IMG/VR virus record: IMGVR_UViG_3300004369_000011 | Location: 1 to 64,000 of that record | Direction: 5' to 3' (one strand) | Origin: a virus | Length of the DNA: 64,000 nt | Shown here: in pieces, positions 57,129-63,933 of the stretch | Numbering within the stretch: position 1 is the first letter of the stretch | Layout of the letters: every line of letters begins with the position of its first letter | Position numbers and translations under genes: made by a program | The notes under the pieces: generated by a model | The model's input: the letters and a program-made list of their open reading frames with translations, nothing else | Database searches by the model: none | What the model was told of the DNA's origin: nothing

Positions 57129-57452
57129 TTAACACTTAAGGCCTAGTGTCACCTTCTCATAAAGAGCTTTTCCTGTTTCCGTAAGGCTTAGATGGATCAG
57201 AGTGCGGTTGAGAGAAAGACGCTCTCTGTAAATTAATCCCATTCCGTTGGTGTTCTTTTGCGTCTTACCTCCTAACAGACAACAATTACGGGACACTGCA
57301 GAGGTTGAGATGTTTATAAATTTAGTAATGTCAGCTTGTAAAACACCCTCTGGATCGTGCTCTCCAATGATTAGAAAGATTGTCAGAGTTGTGCATGAGA
57401 CTTCGCGGTCATTAAACAGCGTAAAAGGAAGAAGACGTGCTGATAAACGCAT
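57129..57452 (-). CDS. MarR-like winged-helix regulator, 107 aa
   Basis: LTIFLIIGEHDPEGVLQADI, then TKFINISTSAVSRNCCLLGG (helix-turn-helix) and HLSLTETGKALYEKV (wing and last helix) reproduce the MarR layout. A small phage transcription regulator, probably of early genes. It lies 25 bases from the dcd start. The SxTETGxxLYxKV end recurs in the gene at 50726. Confidence 0.72.
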   Translation of the reverse strand: MRLSARLLPFTLFNDREVSCTTLTIFLIIGEHDPEGVLQADITKFINISTSAVSRNCCLLGGKTQKNTNGMGLIYRERLSLNRTLIHLSLTETGKALYEKVTLGLKC

Positions 57453-57460
57453 AGAGCTAA

Positions 57461-57685
57461 CTAACGCGCCAGGGAATAAAGGGGAAGACAGTAACTTGCG
57501 GCACCCACCACGGTCTGCAAAGTAACCACACGTCGGTTGTTTACCCCCCTACATTCTTCTATTTGTTCGCGGTTAGCTTGATCTTGAGCCTGAAACGCGG
57601 CACAAAAACCGAGGCCCACACCTAATATCAGAGGCAAGGCAGCTTTTGCGTACGTTTTTACGTTACGAATAAAGTAGGACACCAT
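57461..57685 (-). CDS. Small membrane protein, 74 aa
   Basis: One membrane helix (AALPLILGVGLGFCAAFQAQ) followed by a soluble tail with two Cys. The ATG overlaps the upstream stop (TAATG), so it is translationally coupled. Possibly a small inner-membrane or lysis-inhibition protein. No family recognised. Confidence 0.6.
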   Translation of the reverse strand: MVSYFIRNVKTYAKAALPLILGVGLGFCAAFQAQDQANREQIEECRGVNNRRVVTLQTVVGAASYCLPLYSLAR

Positions 57686-57975
57686 TAGGGAAGATTAGAA
57701 AAGGAGTAAGAAACCATACGATTCTTCTGCTCATATTTAATTAGATCTAAAAGTTTTAGAGCTTCCCGACCTGCACTACTCCCTGAGCCGTGCTTTCCTA
57801 TAACGTAGCTAGCAAGGTCTTCAAGAGCGCTTATATGCTTTAGTTCCCAACCATCCTCATTACTAGTGTTTTCATACAAACTTAGTTGATGAAGCTTTAA
57901 AGCAACAATAAGCGCTTCACTAGGAATCAAATCAAGAAGAGTAATCATGTCAGTTGAAAGAGAAAAAAGAAACAT
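57685..57975 (-). CDS. Hypothetical protein, 96 aa
   Basis: No family recognised. Leu-rich and helical (PSEALIVALKLHQLSLYENT). The true start may be the Met at 57948. It ends with TAATG coupling to the membrane protein. Confidence 0.55.
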   Translation of the reverse strand: MFLFSLSTDMITLLDLIPSEALIVALKLHQLSLYENTSNEDGWELKHISALEDLASYVIGKHGSGSSAGREALKLLDLIKYEQKNRMVSYSFSNLP

Positions 57976-57982
57976 GGTTGGT

Positions 57983-58162
57983 TTAAATAAGGTCTAAACA
58001 GAGTTCTTGATACGCCTCTTCAATCTCAGCGTGGGTAGCAGGGAGGGCCACACGATCTCTAAGGCAACAGGCAGTTCTCTCAATTTTGAGTAAGTCATCC
58101 TCAAGGACGTTTCTATCCCACAGAAAAGAGATGAAGTCGTCGGCAGTTTCGTAGGTTTTCAT
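57983..58162 (-). CDS. Small hypothetical protein, 59 aa
   Basis: ATG at 58162. Acidic and helical (MKTYETADDFISFLWDRNVL, then ATHAEIEEAYQEL). It fits exactly between two neighbours of the same strand. It is the type of small early protein that often targets a host factor, but no function is known. Confidence 0.6.
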   Translation of the reverse strand: MKTYETADDFISFLWDRNVLEDDLLKIERTACCLRDRVALPATHAEIEEAYQELCLDLI

Positions 58163-58164
58163 GT

Positions 58165-58659
58165 TTAGTTACTGAGAATGTGTACAAGGTGAGAACAGTT
58201 GTGATTCAGGTTGTAGCGCTTCGTGGCAATAGCTTGGAGCTTGCTGTATAGAAGCTGGAGTGACTGACTTAGTTGAAGCATCTCCAAAGAATCACTTCCG
58301 AGAGCTACATCTGATTTAAGTCGAACGTCATCAAAGAGTTCAGCCAGTTGTTCGTTGCTCAGTGCTCCAAGAGTAAAAATTAGAGCCTCACAATAGAGAA
58401 CAGAAAGGGGTTGGTTGGGGTCTCCTGTCACGAGAGGAGCTTCGTATAGAGCGGGCATGGGGGTAAAGGATGCTTTGGGTGAGTCAGGGGTACTAGGTGA
58501 GTCGGCGTCCTGCGAAGCAGGGGTTGGTTTAATACTGTGCAAGTGGTCTAGGATCGCACCTAAGCGGTAGCGAGTGTCTGCATCAGGTTTAGATACTTCA
58601 TAGGCTCGATATGTACGTCTATAAAGAGCCTTCCATTCGTCAAGTTTCATTGAAGACAT
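58165..58659 (-). CDS. Hypothetical protein, 164 aa
   Basis: No family recognised. A helical N-terminal part (DEWKALYRRTYRAYEVSKPD), a Pro/Ser-rich spacer and a Leu-rich C-terminal helix. The start could be the Met at 58650. It overlaps the upstream gene by 11-20 bases. Confidence 0.6.
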   Translation of the reverse strand: MSSMKLDEWKALYRRTYRAYEVSKPDADTRYRLGAILDHLHSIKPTPASQDADSPSTPDSPKASFTPMPALYEAPLVTGDPNQPLSVLYCEALIFTLGALSNEQLAELFDDVRLKSDVALGSDSLEMLQLSQSLQLLYSKLQAIATKRYNLNHNCSHLVHILSN

Positions 58660-58942
58660 CTGTCAATTTAAGAATCTCCATGGGCAGGGCAGACCGGGGA
58701 ACACGCTTACTGTTTAGATAAAAAGTAGCTTTACAGTGATCGCTTGTTCGTCCGGACCGGGTTACCTTAACTGTTACTGGGTGCCCCATAATGGTTTCAG
58801 TACAACTTGAAACGATTGGAGACATAGAGGCAGCTCGGTTAAGTTTCTGCCAAGCAGCCCTAGCTTGACCCGACATTATGTCGAGCGTGGCCTTTATGTT
58901 GTCTAAGACAGTAAGGCTTAGTTTTATCTGGACTCCGTACAT
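58640..58942 (-). CDS. Hypothetical protein, 100 aa
   Basis: No family recognised. Mixed helix-strand (IKLSLTVLDNIKATLDIMSG; VTVKVTRSGRTSDHCKATFY). The start overlaps the stop of the next upstream gene by one base. Part of the early operon. Confidence 0.6.
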   Translation of the reverse strand: MYGVQIKLSLTVLDNIKATLDIMSGQARAAWQKLNRAASMSPIVSSCTETIMGHPVTVKVTRSGRTSDHCKATFYLNSKRVPRSALPMEILKLTDVFNET

Positions 58943-59292
58943 TAGGTACCTCGGGCAAAAGAATGACGGCTGCCCAGTTCAATCTCCCACGGTTCTGTAT
59001 TTTCTGCTACCCCATACCATTTGTTACTCGATTGGTACACACCGCCCCTACATAGTGTAAATAGAATTACGTTAAGCCTAGATTTTGTAGTTGAAGTTTG
59101 CCAACCGCAGTCACAAACTTCTACTTCGTCGGGGGTGATTGTCGCAATCGTGTGACCGTGAAGCCTGACGTTTATACGATCGATCGTATGCTTTTTGGAG
59201 GGGAAGTACACACACTGCACCTCAGTGTTAGCAAGTTTCCAATCTTTTCGCTGCTCGATTGCTTCGAGCATTAAGCGTTCGATTTTGCGCAT
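58942..59292 (-). CDS. Conserved-type cyanophage protein, 116 aa
   Basis: IATITPDEVEVCDCGWQTST, then TKSRLNVILF and GGVYQSSNKWYGVAENTEPW. I recall this layout (HGxxIAxI..CGWxTxTTKSRLN..L) from many marine cyanophage genomes, always unannotated. Two Cys-Cys/His groupings could bind zinc. It lies in the early block; function unknown. Confidence 0.65.
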   Translation of the reverse strand: MRKIERLMLEAIEQRKDWKLANTEVQCVYFPSKKHTIDRINVRLHGHTIATITPDEVEVCDCGWQTSTTKSRLNVILFTLCRGGVYQSSNKWYGVAENTEPWEIELGSRHSFARGT

Positions 59293-59371
59293 TGGTTTTA
59301 GGGTTAAGTAAATTGGCGCCCCGCGAAGCGGGTGATTGTAGAATACAACTCAGTTGTTCATAGGTTTAGTG

Positions 59372-59575
59372 ATGCGTGTCGCCGGGGAAGTTTTTACATC
59401 AGAGGAGAATGAGCCTGCGATTGCATCTTCCTACGAAGACCGGAATCGTGAGCGTGGGGACGCCAAGATTCTGTACAAGTTCATTATGGGAGGAGGGTTA
59501 GGTGACCCTAAACAACATGGGGACACACTGAAGCGGTTACTAGATCAGATCAGTGGGGTTAATTTAGGCGTGTGA
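59372..59575 (+). CDS. Small hypothetical protein, 67 aa
   Basis: Plus-strand gene inside the leftward early block, from ATG at 59372. Begins MRVAGEVFTSEENEPAIASS and ends LLDQISGVNLGV. TAGAAT at 59339-59344 is 28 bases upstream and may be its -10 box. It is the only rightward gene between 44.8 and 63.2 kb. Confidence 0.55.
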   Translation: MRVAGEVFTSEENEPAIASSYEDRNRERGDAKILYKFIMGGGLGDPKQHGDTLKRLLDQISGVNLGV

Positions 59576-59581
59576 GTTGGG

Positions 59582-59866
59582 TTAGTCTTCCGGCCATTCG
59601 TAACCCTCAGGAACTTCCCAAAGGTCCCCATCCCCATCTTGATGTAAACGCCAACGCACACCATTAGATTTTATGACTGCGTTGTTGAGAATACTTATCC
59701 ACGCTTCCCAGTACCATTCATGATCTGAGCCTATCTGGCAGATCTGCACATCGCTGTAGTCAACTCCTACATCTTTAGCCCACTGTTCGTCAGCATCGTT
59801 GCAATAGAGTTGGGGAATGTAAACGCCGGGGAAGTTCGAACGTAGAACTAAGTTAGGCTCGTGCAT
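59582..59866 (-). CDS. Conserved-type small cyanophage protein, 94 aa
   Basis: ATG at 59866 overlapping the upstream stop (TAATG), not the earlier frame opening. Contains QIGSDHEWYWEAWISILNNA and LHQDGDGDLWEVPEGYEWPE. Trp/Asp-rich text of this kind is common in cyanophage early proteins. Function unknown. Confidence 0.65.
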   Translation of the reverse strand: MHEPNLVLRSNFPGVYIPQLYCNDADEQWAKDVGVDYSDVQICQIGSDHEWYWEAWISILNNAVIKSNGVRWRLHQDGDGDLWEVPEGYEWPED

Positions 59867-60087
59867 TAGAACATACCTCGTGAGTCGATGTGATCTTGAA
59901 TTAAAGCATCGGAGGGTTCCCACCCGTCTATATATTGCAGAGCAGGAATAACATTCTCCTCCAGTTGTTCGATGATGTCGAAAGGCAGAAGATCAGTGTC
60001 GATTAGATACTTGAAGCGGGCTAAAGATTCTTTAGCCAGGGTGTAACAATTCATCTTTTTAATATCAGTCGGAGCGGAGAAGTTCAT
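59866..60087 (-). CDS. Hypothetical protein, 73 aa
   Basis: No family recognised. Acidic and helical (RFKYLIDTDLLPFDIIEQLE). ATGA overlap with the upstream gene and TAATG with the downstream one: a clear translational cascade. Confidence 0.65.
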   Translation of the reverse strand: MNFSAPTDIKKMNCYTLAKESLARFKYLIDTDLLPFDIIEQLEENVIPALQYIDGWEPSDALIQDHIDSRGMF

Positions 60088-60272
60088 CGGGAAATAACTT
60101 TGTCTTGGGTGTCTTCAACTTGAGAAGTAACAACAACACGTTGACACAGTGAGTTATATGCTGCAGGACATTCGCGCATCAAGATTTTGCGAAGATCGTG
60201 CTGCATGTGATGATTAACAACTGCAAGTAGTTGATCTTTGTGAAACTCTGAAAAGTAAGGGCTGTAGCTCAT
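60084..60272 (-). CDS. Hypothetical protein, 62 aa
   Basis: ATG at 60272 forms an ATGA overlap with the upstream stop, so I prefer it to the earlier Met. His-rich helix (FHKDQLLAVVNHHMQHDLRK). Small early protein. Confidence 0.65.
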   Translation of the reverse strand: MSYSPYFSEFHKDQLLAVVNHHMQHDLRKILMRECPAAYNSLCQRVVVTSQVEDTQDKVISR

Positions 60273-60469
60273 GGGTTTGTTATGCAAGTGGCAGGGGAGA
60301 TGTTGACTGTTGAAATGTTGCCCTCAATAGAAATGAGAGCAGCATCAAGTTCACTGATAACTTTCTTGTTGTCTGCGTAGATAACTGGATAGTTATTTAG
60401 TAGGCGAATCAACTCGGAACGATAGTCAATTAGTGCAGTCCGGAGCGTGGTGGTTTGCAGCGTGATCAT
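60269..60469 (-). CDS. Hypothetical protein, 66 aa
   Basis: No family recognised. Begins MITLQTTTLRTALIDYRSEL. ATGA overlaps on both sides. Part of the early cascade of tiny genes. Confidence 0.65.
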   Translation of the reverse strand: MITLQTTTLRTALIDYRSELIRLLNNYPVIYADNKKVISELDAALISIEGNISTVNISPATCITNP

Positions 60470-60618
60470 GTGAGTTCAATTAGGTTCTGTTTTTCGAGCA
60501 AGATTAGGTGATCAAGTACATCGCCAAGGGTAGATCGAACGTACTCATCTTTCAGTGCAGCTTGATCGTAAGCATCGTATACAGTTGAGTACAATTTGTT
60601 GAACTGTTGTTTGTTCAT
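60466..60618 (-). CDS. Small hypothetical protein, 50 aa
   Basis: ATG at 60618; ATGA overlaps with both neighbours. Begins MNKQQFNKLYSTVYDAYDQA and ends LEKQNLIELT. Helical. The exact overlaps on both sides support it as a real gene despite its size. Confidence 0.7.
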   Translation of the reverse strand: MNKQQFNKLYSTVYDAYDQAALKDEYVRSTLGDVLDHLILLEKQNLIELT

Positions 60619-60782
60619 GATTCCCTCCATGCTTTGCAGCAACGTGAGCTTACATAATAATCAGCAGAGTAGTCAGCGTAGCGATACTCTCGCACTACAC
60701 AAGATGCCTCTTGGTAAGAATCAAACTCGTCCATAGTTTCAAGGTAGTTGTGATTAATTGATCTGCGTTGGATGTAGTACAT
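60615..60782 (-). CDS. Small conserved-type cyanophage protein, 55 aa
   Basis: ATG at 60782. Begins MYYIQRRSINHNYLETMDEF and ends YYVSSRCCKAWRES. The ending YYVSSRxCKxW is a pattern I recall from small early proteins of marine cyanophages. ATGA overlap with the next gene. Function unknown. Confidence 0.7.
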   Translation of the reverse strand: MYYIQRRSINHNYLETMDEFDSYQEASCVVREYRYADYSADYYVSSRCCKAWRES

Positions 60783-60784
60783 AA

Positions 60785-60985
60785 TTAGAAGGTGATTGTT
60801 TGTGTAGTGTCAGAGAAAGTCTTGGTGCGTAGGTACTCAAGCGTAGTTAGATCATTCTTTGCCCAATCACCCCCAGGATGATTTGGAGTTTCATTAAGTA
60901 GTTGTAAAAGATCCTGTTCATATGCACGAATCATGCGGCGCATGAAGTCACGTTCTGCATTGTAGTTAGTGTTGTAGATGGCCAT
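60785..60985 (-). CDS. Hypothetical protein, 66 aa
   Basis: ATG at 60985 (the frame is open further upstream but not convincingly coding). Begins MAIYNTNYNAERDFMRRMIR; helical, with WAKNDLTTLEYLRTKT at the end. Two bases separate it from the next gene. Confidence 0.6.
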   Translation of the reverse strand: MAIYNTNYNAERDFMRRMIRAYEQDLLQLLNETPNHPGGDWAKNDLTTLEYLRTKTFSDTTQTITF

Positions 60986-61072
60986 GATGTTGTTGTGATT
61001 GTGTGATTGATGCCACGCGAAGCGTGATGTCTTGAGACAACTTAAACAGGTCTGGTGTTGCCTCAAGCTAAC

Positions 61073-61390
61073 TTAAACAAGCCAGAAGTTATCTAGCTTG
61101 AACTCATTAACAAACGATTTAGCAATCGCTTCCGCCGCAACTAAACGCTCAGGCTTCGCAAATAGCGAGTTCCACGATGTAGTTAGTGACCCATACTCTC
61201 GCTGATAATCTTTAGCCGCTGGGGTGCACAAATACCGTTCTATGTAACCGATTGCTCGGTCAAGATCGAACGTATTGTTAAGCCAGAACTTAGATAAAGT
61301 CTTGCCCACACTGTTGTAGTGTGCACTAGAGAAGTTAACTGCATACTCTTCTAGTTCGCGTGCAGCTTCAGTGTCGATTGTGTAAGTCAT
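61073..61390 (-). CDS. Hypothetical protein, 105 aa
   Basis: ATG at 61390 after the stop of the 58-aa gene; a longer frame from 61450 overlaps that gene. Contains IDTEAARELEEYAVNFSSAH and DRAIGYIERYLCTPAAKDYQ. Helical, Tyr-rich, no known domain. Confidence 0.62.
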   Translation of the reverse strand: MTYTIDTEAARELEEYAVNFSSAHYNSVGKTLSKFWLNNTFDLDRAIGYIERYLCTPAAKDYQREYGSLTTSWNSLFAKPERLVAAEAIAKSFVNEFKLDNFWLV

Positions 61391-61406
61391 AGTTGGGTGA
61401 TAAGAA

Positions 61407-61583
61407 TTAGAGTGCGGAGTGATAAACAATTTTCGCGTTCTCCCTTGCACTGGCGGGCATCTTTGTGATCTTCATTGCGAAGTCGATTGCCGCAGTTTCA
61501 TTAAGTGCAGCAACAATAACGTCACCGATTCTATAACCGGGGAAGCGAACATCGTAGCGCTCCATGATGTCGAAGTTAGCCAT
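61407..61583 (-). CDS. Small hypothetical protein, 58 aa
   Basis: ATG at 61583. Begins MANFDIMERYDVRFPGYRIG and ends ENAKIVYHSAL. It is preceded by CACCTC on the minus strand, and the short gap to the next gene fits the operon. Similar short proteins occur in cyanophage early regions. Confidence 0.62.
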   Translation of the reverse strand: MANFDIMERYDVRFPGYRIGDVIVAALNETAAIDFAMKITKMPASARENAKIVYHSAL

Positions 61584-61617
61584 AGTTAAGAGGTGATTGT
61601 TAGTTAAACGATGATAA

Positions 61618-61932
61618 TTAGGAGTAGTAGCGGCCCATAATAACGTCGTTGTCTTCAGTGAACTTCATAAGAATCCCACTGAAGAATGAGTCGCCGTGGT
61701 AACCCTCCCAGCCTGGGAATGAATCACCCTCGTTGCGCATGAAGTCACCCAGGCAGTAGTAATAACCTTTATAGTTTACGAATTGGGTATCTTCAAACTC
61801 AGTTTCAGTTAGGTAGTCAAACTGTTTGCGGAGTTTGATAGTTTCAGCGTCGCCGATGTACAACTCAGCGCATAACCCTGAGAATGTTTCTCTAGGCTGA
61901 TTGTTTGTGATGATGGTTAGAGCAGCAGTCAT
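61618..61932 (-). CDS. Conserved-type cyanophage early protein, 104 aa
   Basis: FDYLTETEFEDTQFVNYKGY, YYCLGDFMRNEGD, then FPGWEGYHGDSFFSGILMKF and MGRYYS. The layout F-x-WxGYxxDSFFSGIxxxxxxDxxxxxGRYxS is widespread in cyanophages of several types, of unknown function. It is the first gene of the leftward early operon and has a long structured leader. Confidence 0.72.
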   Translation of the reverse strand: MTAALTIITNNQPRETFSGLCAELYIGDAETIKLRKQFDYLTETEFEDTQFVNYKGYYYCLGDFMRNEGDSFPGWEGYHGDSFFSGILMKFTEDNDVIMGRYYS

Positions 61933-61962
61933 GATGATTCACCTGTATGCAATGTGATGTAG

Positions 61963-61980
61963 TGAGGGAAGAATCCCTCA
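61963..61980 (-). promoter_or_regulatory. Leader hairpin ahead of the first early gene
   Basis: TGAGGGA-AGAA-TCCCTCA is a perfect 7-bp stem with a 4-nt loop, 31 bases upstream of the start at 61932. It is probably a leader RNA structure controlling translation or mRNA stability. Confidence 0.65.
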
Positions 61981-62013
61981 GTTTGATGTAGTATCAAAGA
62001 GAGAGAATCTGTT

Positions 62014-62041
62014 AGGTTGGTGATCATAAATGATCTAACCT
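62014..62041 (-). promoter_or_regulatory. Interrupted leader hairpin
   Basis: AGGTT pairs with AACCT and GATCA with TGATC across a TAAA loop, with a small internal loop (1 against 3 bases). It lies between the other leader hairpins of the leftward operon. Confidence 0.5.
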
Positions 62042-62135
62042 TAATCTAGATCAACTGTACATCTTGATGATGTAGAGGCTATCAGGAACCTACCCCAAGT
62101 TAGTTAGGGAAAGTCGGCCTAAACTTAAAGTAACG

Positions 62136-62205
62136 TACAAAGCGCACTAAATACATGCAAAGCATATACTTAATGCGCCAAGTGCGTCAGTTCTTTGTAT
62201 TTAGT
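62136..62205 (-). ncRNA. Structured leader RNA with 17-bp hairpin and alternative pairing
   Basis: Arms 62142-62158 and 62162-62178 pair around a 3-nt loop. On the minus strand all 17 pairs form, three as G-U. On the plus strand those three are A-C mismatches, so the RNA must be the minus-strand transcript. Bases 62196-62205 are an exact complement of 62146-62155 and can instead pair with one hairpin arm. TACAAA/TTTGTA (62136-62141 with 62194-62199) could close an outer stem. The layout resembles an attenuator or switch in the early leader. Confidence 0.6.
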
Positions 62206-62268
62206 TCCACGTTGGCGATGCGTGGTAGAAGTTAACGCCGTTAAAAGTGATGACAGGAAGTCTATGGG

Positions 62269-62313
62269 CTCTGTCCAGAGTACCTGCACTAGACACAGTG
62301 ACTCTGGACAGAG
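62269..62313. repeat. 13-bp perfect inverted repeat with inner stem
   Basis: CTCTGTCCAGAGT (62269-62281) and ACTCTGGACAGAG (62301-62313) are exact reverse complements around 19 bases. These contain a further CACT/AGTG stem. It could be a protein-binding site, cruciform or hairpin. Confidence 0.75.
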
Positions 62314-62425
62314 GAAAGGAATCGATACGGCGCACACTTAACGAGTCGGGTTGCAACTCTATTGTGCTCGGGGGATCACTCGCGCCCCTAGTTCCATTTT
62401 CTGGCCATATCTGTTATGCAGAATA

Positions 62426-62476
62426 AGTTAACTGTGCCTTAGGCTTTCCGTACAAACTATCTCAGTACAGTTAACT
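62426..62476. repeat. 10-bp perfect inverted repeat
   Basis: AGTTAACTGT (62426-62435) and ACAGTTAACT (62467-62476), each containing the palindrome GTTAAC. A third GTTAAC lies at 62231-62236. A dimeric DNA-binding protein site is plausible. Confidence 0.65.
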
Positions 62477-62632
62477 ATTCAGTTTTCAAGGTGCGATCGG
62501 TTGCCCGATGCCTCAGATCCTACAGCATGAAGCGCAGCTTGTCGGGATGGTTGTTTCTGAATCGAAACATTGCGTAACGTTGGCGGGATCCTGACCATTG
62601 GTCTAGGGATCACAGGCCTTGCCACGCGTCAC

Positions 62633-62681
62633 CCGATTGGCTGGGCTGGGCTGATCGGATTGTCGAGGTGCTGCCAATCGG
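62633..62681. repeat. 9-bp perfect inverted repeat
   Basis: CCGATTGGC (62633-62641) and GCCAATCGG (62673-62681), 31 bases apart, with CTGGGCTGGGCTGATCGG between them. Confidence 0.6.
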
Positions 62682-62791
62682 TCTCCCGTTCGGCTTGAGC
62701 ACAGTATGGGCACACCAGGGGCCCTAGGTCAAGCCCTGAAACATTAAGAAAGTCTGAAGCCTAGGTGCGCTGGGTGAGGGGAGAGGAACCG

Positions 62792-62805
62792 CACGCGCTC
62801 GCGTG
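62792..62805. repeat. CACGCG-CT-CGCGTG hairpin next to an AT tract
   Basis: A perfect 6-bp stem with a 2-base loop is directly followed by TATATATACATACTAAAATTG. A GC-rich hairpin beside an easily melted AT tract is typical of origin or promoter architecture. Confidence 0.55.
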
Positions 62806-62891
62806 TATATATACATACTAAAATTGAAACCTGCCTGCCAGGTCTGACCGACTCAGCACCAGGAGAGGGGATGATAGGAAGCCTCCCCCGC

Positions 62892-62924
62892 CTATGTATA
62901 ACTAACCCTGCTCGCTATGTATAA
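62892..62924 (+). promoter_or_regulatory. Direct repeat CTATGTATAA, possible tandem -10 boxes
   Basis: CTATGTATAA occurs at 62892-62901 and again at 62915-62924, 23 bases apart. Each has a TATAA core on the plus strand. They may be tandem rightward promoters or binding sites; no clear -35 is seen. Confidence 0.4.
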
Positions 62925-63003
62925 AGAACTGGACGCAATCTGCCCGCAATGTGCCCTTTTTTTTAATATACAGCCTTGTTTGACGACGGGGCCGAGAACC
63001 CCC

Positions 63004-63062
63004 TGAGTATCAGGCAGGTAAATTGGGTATAAAAGGTCCCCCCGTCAATAAATTGATACTCA
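63004..63062. repeat. 9-bp perfect inverted repeat flanking GGGTATAAAAGG
   Basis: TGAGTATCA (63004-63012) and TGATACTCA (63054-63062) flank a TATAAAA box. The arrangement suggests an operator around a promoter for the rightward genes. Confidence 0.55.
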
Positions 63063-63225
63063 AAACCGGTAAGGCTTGTTAAAAAAAATTTTGGCCGCCC
63101 GTTTTTTAAGGTAAAAAGCTGTTCAGGTCGATAATTTTGTTTAATTTGAGATAAGGGTGGGGTAATGCAGGGTACTGGCCCCTATACTCTGACGTGTAGA
63201 CTCTTTTTGAGCTTAGAGAGGTTCC

Positions 63226-63438
63226 ATGACTGACCATGCACTTGTTGATAAGTTAAAAACTGCGGGGGTGTGTTGTGCTGAGTGCGGGGACAGGTACGGA
63301 ACCCCCCGTGGAAAGTATTCGTCTTGGTGGATGGGTGTTTGCAATGTGTGCGATGCAGAGGCACCCGTCACCGAGGTACGTAATTTTCGCTATTTGCATC
63401 GTGGGCTTGTTGAACTTGTTGAAAATGCCAAGATCTAG
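63226..63438 (+). CDS. Small zinc-ribbon protein, 70 aa
   Basis: CCAECGDRYG and GVCNVCDAEA give a CxxC...CxxC zinc ribbon around residues 17-42, followed by a helical end. Similar single-ribbon proteins occur early in phage genomes and may act in transcription or packaging. It is the first rightward gene after the control region. Confidence 0.72.
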   Translation: MTDHALVDKLKTAGVCCAECGDRYGTPRGKYSSWWMGVCNVCDAEAPVTEVRNFRYLHRGLVELVENAKI

Positions 63439-63470
63439 ATAGTAAACTAGGTATACAAACTGGTTTAGTT

Positions 63471-63842
63471 ATGAATCACAGCGGCAACCTGCGGAATCCT
63501 CTGTATCGTCCTGGGGTAGATGAGTCTCGGTATGAGACGATGCCCTTCGCTCCATCTGCAGCTCCGCCTGCTTACGAAACAATGCCCTACTATCCCGATT
63601 CTCAGGAAGATGAACGAGCTAATTTGGGCGCATTGTTCTTAGAGCAGTTTTTAAGCGGAAACCCCGAGGCTGTTGAAACTGCAGGACCTAGCTTTGATCT
63701 GCTTCCCGACATTGACTCCTCCGTAATGGATAGGTATCTTGAGGAGTACCGTCAGAGCCCTGGCTATACGCCGCCAAAGTTAAATATGGACGAGATTCGT
63801 AGAAATATTCGACGTGCGCGTGCACTGGTCCGAGGCGTTTAG
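63471..63842 (+). CDS. Hypothetical protein, 123 aa
   Basis: No family recognised. Pro/Tyr-rich start with a repeated YETMPFAPSAAPPAYETMPY, an acidic middle and a basic end (DEIRRNIRRARALVRG). Gene order (just before the right edge) suggests a head or packaging operon starts here. Confidence 0.6.
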   Translation: MNHSGNLRNPLYRPGVDESRYETMPFAPSAAPPAYETMPYYPDSQEDERANLGALFLEQFLSGNPEAVETAGPSFDLLPDIDSSVMDRYLEEYRQSPGYTPPKLNMDEIRRNIRRARALVRGV

Positions 63843-63933
63843 TTTAAGAATTACAAATTAACATTGTTAACCGTTTTGAGGGTACATCATGGTGCCTTTT
63901 ATGTTTAAGATGAGTTAGCGTTCCCTAACAGTA

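Larger units (their letters stand above)
61933..63225. other. Gene-free control region between leftward early and rightward genes
   Basis: No convincing gene in about 1.3 kb. It separates the leftward early operon (start 61932) from rightward genes (start 63226), so it should hold divergent promoters. It has at least eight inverted repeats, listed separately, and a repeated CTATGTATAA box at 62892 and 62915. A poly-A/T stretch sits at about 63081-63092. A replication origin or packaging site is possible; the sequence alone does not prove it. Confidence 0.7.
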
